Counted from the first letter of the stretch, positions 1-7,573 are shown. The stretch: DNA of 38,674 bases from Chloroflexota bacterium (GCA_003171065.1 PMXQ01000103.1:1-38674); one strand, 5' to 3'. Made by a program: numbers and translations. Notes: a model not told the origin generated them from the letters alone.

Positions 1-492
1 GCCAACGGGGTCAGCGTGGCTCTGTCATCCGGCAAGCTCCAGGTCGTGTGGTGCGGCACCGCCGGTTCGAGCGCCAATGTCATCTTCGATGTCACGGGCT
101 ACTTCACATCTGGTGCCGGTGGTCTGTCCTTCTATGCCATCGCACCGATCAGGGTCCTTGACTCCTCCAAGTCCCTGGGCCTCTCGGGTACCTTCGCGAG
201 CCGGACCGCGAGACTCTTCACCATCGGCGGTGTCGGTGCCGTCCCAACTGGCGCTGCCGGTATCAGCGGCAACCTGACGGTCCTTTCTCCCTCATCTGCG
301 GGCTGGGCTCTGGTATCACCTGAGATCGTCGCTTCCCCGATCACCTCTACTCTGAACGCCGCGGCCGGGCACTCCGAGGCCAACGGCTTCGATGTCGCTC
401 TGGGGACATCGGGTCACGTCGCTCTCGAATGGGCCGGCACTACCGGCTCCACTGCCAATCTCGCCCTCGATATCACCGGCTATTGGAAGTAG
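1..492 (+). CDS. Surface/secreted protein, C-terminal part (DVTGYF-type module)
   Basis: The gene is open at the left edge, so its start and any signal peptide are missing; 163 codons remain before the TAG. The visible part holds the end of one module (FDVTGYF, about residues 28-34) and one complete module of about 125 residues that starts around YAIAPIRVLDSS and closes with LDITGYWK. This beta-rich repeat, with an IRVLD start and an NLTV core, is known from secreted and cell-surface proteins of Actinomycetota and Chloroflexota, often beside peptidases or amidases. I see no enzymatic domain in this fragment. It is Gly/Ala/Ser/Thr-rich with no Cys-pair or anchor motif at the C terminus. The role is probably extracellular binding or scaffolding (inference). 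The next gene, a nitroreductase, is convergent and unrelated. Confidence 0.75.
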   Translation, partial: ANGVSVALSSGKLQVVWCGTAGSSANVIFDVTGYFTSGAGGLSFYAIAPIRVLDSSKSLGLSGTFASRTARLFTIGGVGAVPTGAAGISGNLTVLSPSSAGWALVSPEIVASPITSTLNAAAGHSEANGFDVALGTSGHVALEWAGTTGSTANLALDITGYWK

Positions 493-500
493 TGAGCGGC

Positions 501-566
501 GGGGGCGGCCTCTGCCCCCAACCCTCGCGGACACCATCGGAGGCCCTGGCTCACGCCGTGGCCTCC
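501..566. terminator. Two GC-rich hairpins between convergent genes
   Basis: Just after the stop of the surface-protein gene lies GGGGGC (501-506), a 7-nt loop and GCCCCC (514-519). A second stem follows, GGAGGCC (539-545) with GGCCTCC (560-566) and a 14-nt loop. Neither has a T-run on either side, so these are factor-independent terminators only by position. The convergent genes on both sides fit a bidirectional stop. Confidence 0.4.
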
Positions 567-671
567 GGCTGAATTATCGCGGGAGCGTGACTCCAAACGT
601 CGAGCCTTCCGGGCTTCGGTCACTCGCCGTCAGCCTGGATCCTCCAAACTCAGGCGGCCTGTCCGTCGCCC

Positions 672-1421
672 CTAGCGCTGTGCGTTCGGCGCGACCTCAA
701 CGGGATTGAGCCTGGCTCCGAACCGATCATGGTGAGCGAAGTCCTTTACGTCCCGACGCACCCTCACGTACTTGACACCCACAGAGACGGGGTAGCCCAA
801 GCGGGCCGCGAAAGCGATCTTCATGTATTCAGGGATGTCGAGGATGTGCTTCACCCGCTTCTCGACAGCGTCTCCGCTGAAGACGCTCATGATCTGACAC
901 CCTATGCCAAGCGACTGAGCCACGAGCCACATGTTCTCCATGGCGCATCCCAGGCTGATGAACCCCAGGACGTCGCCTTCCGAGGCAGGCGCTCTCTTCC
1001 GCGCATCGTAGGCCACGATCAACACCGTGGGACTGCCCTTGATCGTGTCCGTCAGGAAGGAAGGCCCGCTTTCACGGGCAACCTCATCGAACTTGGCACC
1101 GGGTGTCCTCCATGCTGTCGGGAACATGGTTCCCAGGATGCCAACCTTCTTCTGAAGCAACTCCTCTTCCGAGAACGAGAGTTGATCGTAGTTCTCCCGG
1201 ATGAATACCTCCGAAGCCGGCGAACTGATCTCCCCCAGTTTGACCAGGACCTCCTTGGCGTTAATTATGAGGACCTCAAAGTTCTGCATGTTGTGAGCGG
1301 TCGGCGACCAGCGCGCCGCTTCCAGGATCCGCTGCAGGTCCGACATTGATACCGGGCGCTCAGGATCGAAGGGACCTCGGACGGATCGCCTCTCCTGGAT
1401 GAGGGTCAAGATGTCTGACAT
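672..1421 (-). CDS. Nitroreductase family protein (FMN-dependent)
   Basis: This 249-aa protein belongs to the nitroreductase/oxygen-insensitive NAD(P)H flavin oxidoreductase fold. It shows the N-terminal FMN-binding ERRSVR (residues 10-15), the ARWSPTAHNMQNFEV segment (about 36-50) that packs on the flavin, a central helix with LGCAMENMWLVAQSLGIG (about 158-175), and the RLGYP strand near the C terminus. Family members use NAD(P)H through FMN to reduce nitroaromatics, quinones or enals in the cytoplasm, and the substrate cannot be read from the sequence. AGGAGG sits 5 nt before the ATG and fixes the start. An insertion of about 50 residues (70-130) is longer than in the smallest family members. 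It appears monocistronic, since its neighbours are convergent or separated by over 120 bp. Confidence 0.9.
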   Translation of the reverse strand: MSDILTLIQERRSVRGPFDPERPVSMSDLQRILEAARWSPTAHNMQNFEVLIINAKEVLVKLGEISSPASEVFIRENYDQLSFSEEELLQKKVGILGTMFPTAWRTPGAKFDEVARESGPSFLTDTIKGSPTVLIVAYDARKRAPASEGDVLGFISLGCAMENMWLVAQSLGIGCQIMSVFSGDAVEKRVKHILDIPEYMKIAFAARLGYPVSVGVKYVRVRRDVKDFAHHDRFGARLNPVEVAPNAQR

Positions 1422-1547
1422 CGTTTCCTCCTGATGAGAAGACTCGGCCGCGGCGGATGCGGTCGAACGAGTCGGAGGACGAGCCTCGCCGGCGATTCGA
1501 GGCAGCGCGAGGGCTCGGGCGGCATCGGCGGCGGCGGCGATCCCGCC

Positions 1548-1901
1548 TCAACACGTGACATGCAGGACCGCGGCCGTCTCGTCGAGGTCCGCGGCCGAGA
1601 GCTGGTCGCACGCCTCCGCGGTGGGGAGCATGAGCAACTCGATCCCTCGGCGGCTGGCTTCCTCGATCACGTCCGGCGCAACCGGCAGGCGGCCGTCGGC
1701 TCCCGTCCCGACGATCAGCCGGTGGCAGTGCCAGGGCAGGGGCTCCGCGGTCGTCAGCGGGGTGTGACCGTACCGGTCGCGCTGCGGCTTCGAGGCCTTC
1801 TTGCGGCGGCGCGAGACTCGGCCGCGCTCGATCAGGACGTCGTAGTCGTAGGTCTTGCCGTCGATCTCCACGAGTCCGAATTCGACCAGGTGAGCCTTCA
1901 T
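1548..1901 (-). CDS. Mth938-like (NDUFAF3/DUF498) family protein
   Basis: This 117-aa protein has the layout of the Mth938-like family: an N-terminal strand pair (EFGLVEIDGKTYDYDVLI), an RHRLIVGTG-like segment (HCHRLIVGTGADGR), a P-DVIEEASRRGIELLMLPT stretch and a C-terminal EACDQL helix. The family includes human NDUFAF3, a complex I assembly factor, but bacterial members have no firmly assigned reaction. I chose the internal ATG at 1901 because the family begins at this point. The longer reading to 2267 is Arg/Gly-rich and runs antisense into the next gene. No strong Shine-Dalgarno is visible. The C terminus carries two cysteines (EACDQL and HVTC). Confidence 0.85.
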   Translation of the reverse strand: MKAHLVEFGLVEIDGKTYDYDVLIERGRVSRRRKKASKPQRDRYGHTPLTTAEPLPWHCHRLIVGTGADGRLPVAPDVIEEASRRGIELLMLPTAEACDQLSAADLDETAAVLHVTC

Positions 1902-2053
1902 GATGCGCTCAGTATGCCGCGCCTGGCTGGAGGTGGACCGGGCTCGGTAGCCGTTGATCTTCGGCCGCCGACGCGCCCGGGTTTCGGCCCCGCCGACAAG
2001 CGACGGCCGCCGGGCAAAGCGCCCGACGGCCGTATCCGAGACTCTGGCGCCGG

Positions 2054-3067
2054 TCAGGCCCTGGCCAGCGCTTCCGCCAGGTACCGGTCGAGTTGGGCGA
2101 AGGCTCCGGCGAAGCCTTGCTCCATCCCGGCCAGGCCGCCTCGGAAAGCCTGGAGCTCCTCCTCGGTCGCGTTGATCGGGCCGCCGCGCATGGTCAGCCT
2201 CGTCTTGCCGTCGTGCTCTGTCAAAGCCACGGCGTTGAGGACCTCCAGCGGCCATCCGGCGATCCATGGGTTGCGGGTCACCCCGCCCTTCTCATCGGAG
2301 AAGGAGTTGACGAAGACGATCCGCTCCTGCGGGACGACCTCGCGATAGACGAACTTGCCCCACATCAGCGGGCCGTTCGGCATCTGCATGCTGTAGTGGA
2401 AGACGCCGCCCGGGCGGAGGTCCAGGCTGCGCACGCTCATCTCGAACCCGGCCGGGCCCCACCACTTCGCCAGACGCTGAGGCTCGGTCCAGGCCTTCCA
2501 AACCAGGTCGCGCGGTGCCTCGAAGTCGTGCTCGAAGACGAATTCCGGGCCGGCCGCGGCGCCGTTGGATCCGCCACGCTGGAGTTCGGCCAGAAGCTCG
2601 GTGAGTCGCTCGAAGCTCTGGGCCTCGCCCCACTCCATCCCCGACGCGATCATCCCGTCGCGGGACTCGAGCGAGTCGAAGAGCAGATGCTGGGACAGCG
2701 TGGTCCTGCCGGCCTGTTCGGACAGGGTGTTGGTGACGATCACTTCATGGGCGTTGATCGGCTCCACGTCGTAGATCTGGGTGAAGACGATCCGCTCCGG
2801 CGCGACGATCTCGCGATAGACACCCTTGAACGGGTGGTTGCCGCCGTCGGGCGATCGCTGGACGAAGCGATAGGCGCCGCCCGGCCGCAGGTCGATCTCG
2901 CACACGGTCAGGTCGTATCCTCGCGGCCCCCACCAGCGCGCCATGTGCTCGCACCTGGTCATCGCCTCAAAGGCGAGGCTGCGCGGCGCGTCGAAGGCGC
3001 GGGTTACGACAACCTCGCGGTCGGAGGGAAAGGTGAGTGTCATGCGGTTGGCGATCTGGTCGACCAT
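2054..3067 (-). CDS. Tandem SRPBCC/AHSA1-domain protein
   Basis: The protein has 337 aa and two START-like SRPBCC domains of the AHSA1 (Aha1 C-terminal) type in one chain. Domain 1 spans about 18-150 and domain 2 about 172-335. Each has the family signature of a WWGPRGY/WWGPAGF segment after an arrested helix, then LRPGG, a YREIV/YREVV strand and a PERIVF/QERIVF strand, and ends in an amphipathic helix. Single-domain versions of about 150 aa are the norm. Such proteins bind hydrophobic ligands in a deep pocket, with function unknown in most bacteria. AAGGA lies 8 nt upstream of the ATG. The gene follows the single-domain paralogue after 15 nt and belongs to the ArsR operon. The fusion suggests an intramolecular dimer or two ligands (inference). 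Confidence 0.88.
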   Translation of the reverse strand: MVDQIANRMTLTFPSDREVVVTRAFDAPRSLAFEAMTRCEHMARWWGPRGYDLTVCEIDLRPGGAYRFVQRSPDGGNHPFKGVYREIVAPERIVFTQIYDVEPINAHEVIVTNTLSEQAGRTTLSQHLLFDSLESRDGMIASGMEWGEAQSFERLTELLAELQRGGSNGAAAGPEFVFEHDFEAPRDLVWKAWTEPQRLAKWWGPAGFEMSVRSLDLRPGGVFHYSMQMPNGPLMWGKFVYREVVPQERIVFVNSFSDEKGGVTRNPWIAGWPLEVLNAVALTEHDGKTRLTMRGGPINATEEELQAFRGGLAGMEQGFAGAFAQLDRYLAEALARA

Positions 3068-3082
3068 TTCCGTATTCCTTCT

Positions 3083-3592
3083 CTAGTGGCGTGCGGTAGG
3101 GGAGGCGCGCCGAAGCTCGGCCTCCAGGTTGTCGAGCAGCTCACGAGTACCCTGCTCGCGCTGGCTCACGAAGTCCTGGCCGTCGAGGAAGGCGCCCTGC
3201 TCGGTGGGCCTGAGGCGCGTTCCGGAGTCCGCCGGCAGCAGCTCCAGCGTCGCAAGCGAAACCGAGATCCGCTTGTCGTCGAGGTGCATCTCGTAGCTGT
3301 AGACGATGCGCCGGTCGGGAACGATGTCGTGATAGATGGCATCGAAGGTGTGGGTCGGTCCCCCCGGGAGCCCGCTGCTGAGGTGTTCGCGCCCGCCGGC
3401 TCGGAAGTCGAGCCGATGGTCCGAGCTCTGCCATCTGTCGGGGCCGACGAACCAGCGAGCCTTGGCCTGCTTGTCGGCGAAGGCGGCGAACACCTGCGCA
3501 GGTGAGGGGCCGAATCTGCGCTCGATGACGAAGGTGGCGTGCTGCGCGGACGGTTCGGCCGTCACCGGCGCGCCAGGGCTGCGGAGTGTCAC
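3083..3592 (-). CDS. SRPBCC/AHSA1-domain protein
   Basis: This 169-aa single-domain AHSA1-like protein has the strand-helix opening FVIERRFGPSPAQVFAAFAD, an RWFVGPD segment in the place of the usual WWGP, DFRAGGREHL, and DIVPDRRIVYSYEM. The C terminus is the long helix REQGTRELLDNLEAEL. It overlaps the upstream arsR stop by 4 nt (ATGA), which implies translational coupling. Proteins of this type are regularly encoded directly after an ArsR-family repressor, and that is the arrangement here. The ligand is unknown. The divergent signature relative to the tandem protein downstream suggests old paralogues rather than a recent duplication. Confidence 0.88.
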   Translation of the reverse strand: MTLRSPGAPVTAEPSAQHATFVIERRFGPSPAQVFAAFADKQAKARWFVGPDRWQSSDHRLDFRAGGREHLSSGLPGGPTHTFDAIYHDIVPDRRIVYSYEMHLDDKRISVSLATLELLPADSGTRLRPTEQGAFLDGQDFVSQREQGTRELLDNLEAELRRASPTARH

Positions 3593-3927
3593 TGTCCTTC
3601 TCCTGTGCCTTGCAGTTCGCGAAGGTAGTCATCAAGCCGGTCGAAGCTCTCCTCCCAGAACCGGCGGTATTGCTCGACCCAGGCGGCAACGTTCCGTAGC
3701 GGCTCCGGGTCGAGCCGGCACGGGCGCCATTGAGCCCGGCGACCCTGTTCGATAAGGCCCGCGCGCTGCAGCACCCGGAGGTGCTTGGAGATGCCGGGCA
3801 GGCTCATGTCGAAGGGCTTTGCCAGCTCGGTGACCGTGGTCTCGCCCAGGGCCAGACGAGCGAGGAGAGCCCGCCTTGTGGGGTCGGCGAGAGCGGCGAG
3901 GGTCTTGCTGAGAGGGTCTGCGTACAT
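3589..3927 (-). CDS. ArsR-family winged-helix repressor
   Basis: This 112-aa regulator has the ArsR/SmtB layout: LAALADPTRRALLARLALGETTVTELAKPFDMSLPGISKHLRVLQRAGLI covers the winged-helix domain (about 9-60), with recognition helix SLPGISKHLRVL, followed by a basic wing (EQGRRAQWR) and a C-terminal dimerisation helix. There are no clustered Cys or His residues of the metal-sensing type, so a metal sensor is unlikely. It is the first gene of an arsR-AHSA1-AHSA1 operon, a common pairing in which the repressor is thought to control the lipid- or ligand-binding proteins. The start sits inside a perfect inverted repeat and TATA-like promoter region, which suggests autorepression. Confidence 0.92.
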   Translation of the reverse strand: MYADPLSKTLAALADPTRRALLARLALGETTVTELAKPFDMSLPGISKHLRVLQRAGLIEQGRRAQWRPCRLDPEPLRNVAAWVEQYRRFWEESFDRLDDYLRELQGTGEGQ

Positions 3928-3966
3928 GTCACTGCTTAGCTAGTGACTTATATAACCTGGGGGTAA
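3928..3966 (-). promoter_or_regulatory. Putative promoter and operator of the ArsR operon
   Basis: A perfect inverted repeat, GTCACT (3928-3933) and AGTGAC (3942-3947) with an 8-nt spacer, touches the arsR start codon. Immediately upstream on the minus strand is TATATAAG (about 3948-3955), a likely -10 box and one of the few AT-rich spots in the region. No Shine-Dalgarno precedes the ATG, so a short-leader or leaderless transcript is possible. The position is ideal for autorepression by the encoded ArsR protein (inference). Confidence 0.5.
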
Positions 3967-4462
3967 AGTACGCGCCCGACGCCAGACGTCAATCTCGGTT
4001 CCGCACCGCGGGTCTGGCGCGGTGCGCGCCGGGTGACGTGGCGCGCCGAGTGGTGTGGCGCGCGAGTGGCGCGGCGCGCGGAGCGGCGCGCGGGATCTGG
4101 CACCGAGTGGCGCGGCGCGCGGAGAGGCGCGCGGAGTCCGGCACCGAGTGGCGCGGCGGCGACCTCGCCATCGATCGGACCAGCCGTCGATCGCCGCGCG
4201 GGCGGCCAGGCGGAGCGGTCAGGCCTGGCTTCGGCCGGTCAACTCCCCGTCCGTCGGCCAGCGATCGTGCTGCTGTTCGGGCTGCACTGAACAGCGATGA
4301 CGCTCCGGGCGGTTGCGGCGCTCGCAGTCGCCGGCCGCGGTCATCTCGAGCCCGATTCGGGCCGGCGCGGGCCGAGCGCGGGCCGCGCCGGCCGCTCCGC
4401 CCGGCCCCGCGCGGGCGCCGGCCGCGCCGGCCGCTCCGCCCGGCCGCCCCGCCCGGCCGCCT

Positions 4463-4505
4463 CGATCTGGACATATGCAAACCGGGGTAGCACGAGTCCA
4501 GATCG
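4463..4505 (+). repeat. Hairpin element, copy A
   Basis: A perfect 10-bp inverted repeat, CGATCTGGAC (4463-4472) and GTCCAGATCG (4496-4505), encloses a 23-nt loop with CCGGGGTAGCACG. The same loop core flanked by TCTGG/CCAGA arms occurs twice more in the opposite orientation at 4623-4659 and 4753-4789. There the arms are TCTGGAC and GACCAGA on the plus strand and the loop is again 23 nt. The identical loop length and core with diverged arms suggest a small palindromic element of its own. Confidence 0.6.
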
Positions 4506-4580
4506 GAGGGTTGCGGAGGGCGCGCTTGGAGCCCACAACGCTCGATCGATCTCGGGGTCACGCTCAACCCTGCGATCCAG

Positions 4581-4840
4581 GCCGGCCTCTCGGACCGAAA
4601 ACAGGCCCCGGGCACGGTGCAATCTGGACCCGTGCTACCCCGGCCTGAATCTGACCAGAATGCCGGCCCGGGCCGCCCTCGAACCGGCCCCCGGTGCCGC
4701 CGGTCGCCGCGCCGGCCTCTCGGACCGAAAACAGGCCCCGGGCACGGTGCAATCTGGACCCGTGCTACCCCGGCGTGAATCTGACCAGAATGCCGGCCCG
4801 GGCCGCCCTCGAACCGGCCCCCGGTGCTGCCGGTCGCCGC
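4581..4840. repeat. 130-bp tandem duplication (two copies)
   Basis: Copy 1 is 4581-4710 and copy 2 is 4711-4840. They match at all but two positions by eye (4645 C versus 4775 G, and 4698 C versus 4828 T). Each copy carries one minus-oriented hairpin element with the GTGCTACCCCGG core. The near identity suggests a recent duplication or gene conversion. The repeat is not a multiple of three and is not in a gene. Confidence 0.9.
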
Positions 4841-4966
4841 GCCGGCCCTCCGCGGCGGTTCAGGCGCCGCGCCCAGCCGGCTCGCGCCGCGGCCGCTCCG
4901 GCCGCCCCGCGCCCGCGCCCACGCCCGCGCCCCGCGCCGCGCCGGCCGCCCCGCCACGCGCCCGCG

Positions 4967-5056
4967 CCCGCTACCCCGCGCCCGCGCCGGGCCGCCCGGC
5001 CCTGCGCCGCGCCCGCTACCCCGCGCCCGCGCCGGGCCGCCCGGCCCTGCGCCGCG
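4967..5056. repeat. 45-bp tandem repeat (two identical copies)
   Basis: The segments 4967-5011 and 5012-5056 are identical 45-bp units starting CCCGCTACCCCGCGCCCGCG. They contain GCTACCCCG, which is also the core of the hairpin elements about 200 bp to the left. Flanking them are copies of another 45-bp GC-rich motif (4869-4913, 5054-5098). All are G/C-only apart from single A/T positions. Confidence 0.8.
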
Positions 5057-5216
5057 CCCAGCCGGCTCGCGCCGCGGCCGCTCCGGCCGCCCCGCGCCCA
5101 GCCGGCCCGCGCCGCAGCCGCTCCAGCCGCCCGGCCCTGCGCCACGCCCGCGCCCGCGCCCGCCCCCGCGCCGCGGCGCGCAGCCACTCCCCCGCTTCCC
5201 GCCGGGGCCCTCGAAC

Positions 5217-6194
5217 CTACACGATCCCCAAAGGCCGCTCGATGGCGGCGTCCGCGCGGAGGCGCCGGTCGACCAGGACTCGGATCACGTAGTCGATCTC
5301 CAGCCCGGCTCCGTCGAACGAGGGCGCCGACCCGGCCGGCACGAGCAGGTTGGCCTGAGCGGCGCCGCTGTTCAGCGAGGCGGGATCGACCGCCGCCGAG
5401 GCGATGATCCCTTCGATTCCATTCGGGCAATTGGTGCGGCGATGGATCTCGATGCGGGCTCCCTGTCCGGACGGCGCCGAGGGCCACGAGACCGTGATGG
5501 CGACTTCCTGACCGGCGGGCGCCGGCAAGGGCGACGTCACGTTGATCGTCGCGTCGCCCACGGGCACGCCCGCCATGAGACCGGTGCCGCCCTGCTTGCC
5601 GACCCCGGCGCGAAGAAGGTCCGGATGCTGGGCCAGAGGCAGGTACAGGGCGGCCCAGTGATCGGAGCCCATGGCGATGTCCCAGCGGACCTCGAGCGCC
5701 CAGGCGATGATCGACTCGCCCAGATGAGCCGTTGGCGGGCCAAGCGGTGGCGCCGGCAACGCGAAGGTCGACTCCCAGGTCGCACCCGGCTCGAGGCTGG
5801 TCGGGATCGGTGGCTCCAGGAAGGCATCCGCGCTGAAGAGCTTGCCCGCCGTTTCGACCCACCGCTCGGTGTACTCGATGTTGCCCTTGGAGTCCCGATG
5901 GTCGACCTCGCGGCGAACCTCGTCCAGCCGCAGGCCCACGAGCCGGAGATACGCCTTTCGGGCGTTGACCTCCTTTGCGGCGGTCAGCCGAATATGGCCG
6001 GTGATGCCGTCGCCGACTCTCGCCGGCTGGTCCAGCACGAACTCACCCGTCACCGCTCCATCGCTCGGGTTGAGCAGCTCCTCGGGGCTGACGGAATGGA
6101 GAGGATGGCTGCCCTCGCCTCCGGCGAGCCGCGGCCCGTTGATGGCGTCGAACGGAGACGGGGCCGATCCTGTGTGACCGCCGAAGAAACCCAT
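5217..6194 (-). CDS. Arrestin-fold-like protein
   Basis: I read a 325-aa protein. The N-terminal part has the pattern of an arrestin/Spo0M N-domain: a first strand GEFVLDQPARVGDGITGHIRLTA, then KAYLRLVGLRLDEV, an Arg/Asp-rich loop, and a second sheet with WESTFALPAPPLGPPTA followed by IIAWALEVRWDIAMG. The C-terminal part (about 200-325) is a second beta-rich region ending in LEIDYVIRVLVDRRL. Arrestin-like proteins in bacteria are scaffolds or regulators of unknown function in most cases, with Spo0M as the best known. I chose ATG 6194 (MGFFGG) over 6251 because the longer N terminus has no structure, although the upstream GGGGGG is a weak ribosome site. It has no signal peptide or membrane segment, so it is likely cytoplasmic. 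It is a single gene beside the repeat block. Confidence 0.6.
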   Translation of the reverse strand: MGFFGGHTGSAPSPFDAINGPRLAGGEGSHPLHSVSPEELLNPSDGAVTGEFVLDQPARVGDGITGHIRLTAAKEVNARKAYLRLVGLRLDEVRREVDHRDSKGNIEYTERWVETAGKLFSADAFLEPPIPTSLEPGATWESTFALPAPPLGPPTAHLGESIIAWALEVRWDIAMGSDHWAALYLPLAQHPDLLRAGVGKQGGTGLMAGVPVGDATINVTSPLPAPAGQEVAITVSWPSAPSGQGARIEIHRRTNCPNGIEGIIASAAVDPASLNSGAAQANLLVPAGSAPSFDGAGLEIDYVIRVLVDRRLRADAAIERPLGIV

Positions 6195-6451
6195 TGCGGT
6201 GCCCCCCACAGCGTGACGGGTTTGAGCCTGAACGTCCGCGAGATGGAGCACAGACTAGCATCGGGGTGTTCAGCCAGAAGCTCGAAGGCGGTCGAGCGGG
6301 CGCTTGCGCCCATGTCATCGGAGCTCGTCATGATGGCCGCCGTCACGGCCGCGGCCTTCGCACTGGCCCGCTATTCCCGCGACACGAGGGCCCGCCTGAG
6401 TCAGACCAGGCGCTAGCTGTGACGATCCGCCCCGCATCCCACCAGGGCGGC

Positions 6452-7573
6452 CTACCGCAGCGTGCGCTCCGCGTAACGCTCCAGCCGTTTCAGCGCCGCC
6501 GGGAGGTTCGTCCGGCCGTACCCAACTCGGAAGTGATTGCCCGTGTCGGCGAAGAGCGTGCCGGGCAGGATGAGCACCCCGCTTTCTCGAACCAGCTCGT
6601 CCGCAAAGGAGTCGACCGGCCGATCCGCGAGCAGCCGTGGGAAGCCGACGCTTCCGCCGCGTGGCCGCACCCACTCGAAGACGCCGCCCCACCGCCCGAA
6701 GAACCCATCGAGGAGCGGCAGGTTCGCTTCGACGATGGCGCGGTTGCGCGCCAGGAGGCGGTCCCGGGCGCGCAGCGCGATCAGGGACAACACCTCGGAA
6801 GGCGCCGAGTTGCATATCGTGGTGTAGTCCTTGAACGCGGCGAGTTGGGCCAGCAATTGGCGGTCGCGCGTGGCGATCCAACCGATCCGAAGCCCGGCCA
6901 GCCCGAATGACTTGGACATGACGCCGATGCTCACACCCGTCTCGAGCGCGTCAGCTCCGGCCGGCAGGCGGTCCGCGGGATCGAATTCCAGGAACCGGTA
7001 GACCTCGTCGACGATCAGGCGGGCGCCCGATTCGGCCGCCAGCTCCACCAACCGATCGAAGGTCGCCCGGTCGCTCAGCGAGCCCGTCGGGTTGTGTGGC
7101 TCATTGATCAGGATCAGCCGGGTGTTCGGCCGAAGGGCGGCTCTCACCTCCGAGACGTCGAGCCGCCAGCCGTCGGCCTCGCGCAGCTCGATGCGCGAGA
7201 CGTCTGCGCCCGCGGCGTATGCCACTTCCGCCAGCGACTGGTACGCCGGCCGGACGATCACGGCGTGATCGCCGGGCCCGAGCAGCACGTTGTGAAGCGC
7301 GAAGATCCCTTTCTCGGCGCCGGAGAAGACCAGCACGTCGTCGGCAGAAACTCGCTCGTACAGCGCCGCAATCTCGGCTCGCAGAGCCGGGTCGCCCTGG
7401 GATTCCGTGTAGCCGAGCCGCAGCTCGTGCCACCGCCGCCGGCCATCTTCGTCCGCCAGATCGAGCAGGTCGTGGAGCGGCCAAGCCTCGACGTCGGAGG
7501 CGCACAACAGCAGGGATGCGGCGAATTCCCAGCGCGCGAAGAAACGCTCGAGGGCGAAGTCGTGCAGGCGCAT
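6452..7573 (-). CDS. PLP-dependent aminotransferase, class I/II
   Basis: This 373-aa fold-type I aminotransferase has LGYTESQGDPALRAEIAALY (substrate/PLP loop), FSGAEKGIFALHNVLLGPGDHAV, the NEPHNPTG motif with its PLP-binding Asn, VDEVYRFLEF with the Asp that pairs with the pyridine nitrogen, and SKSFGLAGLRIGW with the Schiff-base lysine. The C terminus has FRVGYGRTNLP, where an Arg should bind the substrate carboxylate. The start at 7573 is fixed by GGAGG 5 nt upstream, and the longer reading to 7714 is low-complexity. The FLEFDP motif and short N terminus resemble capreomycidine-synthase-like and other small class I/II enzymes. The amino donor and acceptor are not readable from the sequence. 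It is monocistronic. Confidence 0.9.
   Translation of the reverse strand: MRLHDFALERFFARWEFAASLLLCASDVEAWPLHDLLDLADEDGRRRWHELRLGYTESQGDPALRAEIAALYERVSADDVLVFSGAEKGIFALHNVLLGPGDHAVIVRPAYQSLAEVAYAAGADVSRIELREADGWRLDVSEVRAALRPNTRLILINEPHNPTGSLSDRATFDRLVELAAESGARLIVDEVYRFLEFDPADRLPAGADALETGVSIGVMSKSFGLAGLRIGWIATRDRQLLAQLAAFKDYTTICNSAPSEVLSLIALRARDRLLARNRAIVEANLPLLDGFFGRWGGVFEWVRPRGGSVGFPRLLADRPVDSFADELVRESGVLILPGTLFADTGNHFRVGYGRTNLPAALKRLERYAERTLR

Larger units (their letters stand above)
3967..5216. other. Gene-free, extremely GC-rich repeat block
   Basis: About 1.25 kb without a credible gene. Open frames exist on both strands because stop codons are rare at this composition. Their translations are Arg/Ala/Pro/Gly-rich in every frame, lack Shine-Dalgarno sites and match no family I know. 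The block contains imperfect repeats at 4040-4160 (GTGGCGCGGCGCGCGGAG-type), a 45-bp motif at 4869-4913 repeated at 5054-5098 and degenerately from 5094, and the separate repeats listed below. It separates the ArsR operon from the arrestin-like gene. Confidence 0.7.

Noticed and set aside
1434..2348. 304-codon plus-strand frame
   Set aside because: It is a shadow of the Mth938-like and tandem AHSA1 genes on the other strand and is Arg/Gly-rich.
4297..6416. Long open frames on both strands across the GC-rich block (up to 530 codons)
   Set aside because: Stops are rare at this GC content, so all frames stay open. The products are Arg/Pro/Ala-rich, lack ribosome sites and overlap the arrestin-like gene antisense.
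6312..6416. 34-codon plus-strand frame with one hydrophobic stretch
   Set aside because: It has no convincing ribosome site at its first ATG and no recognisable pattern, so chance in a GC-rich gap is likely.
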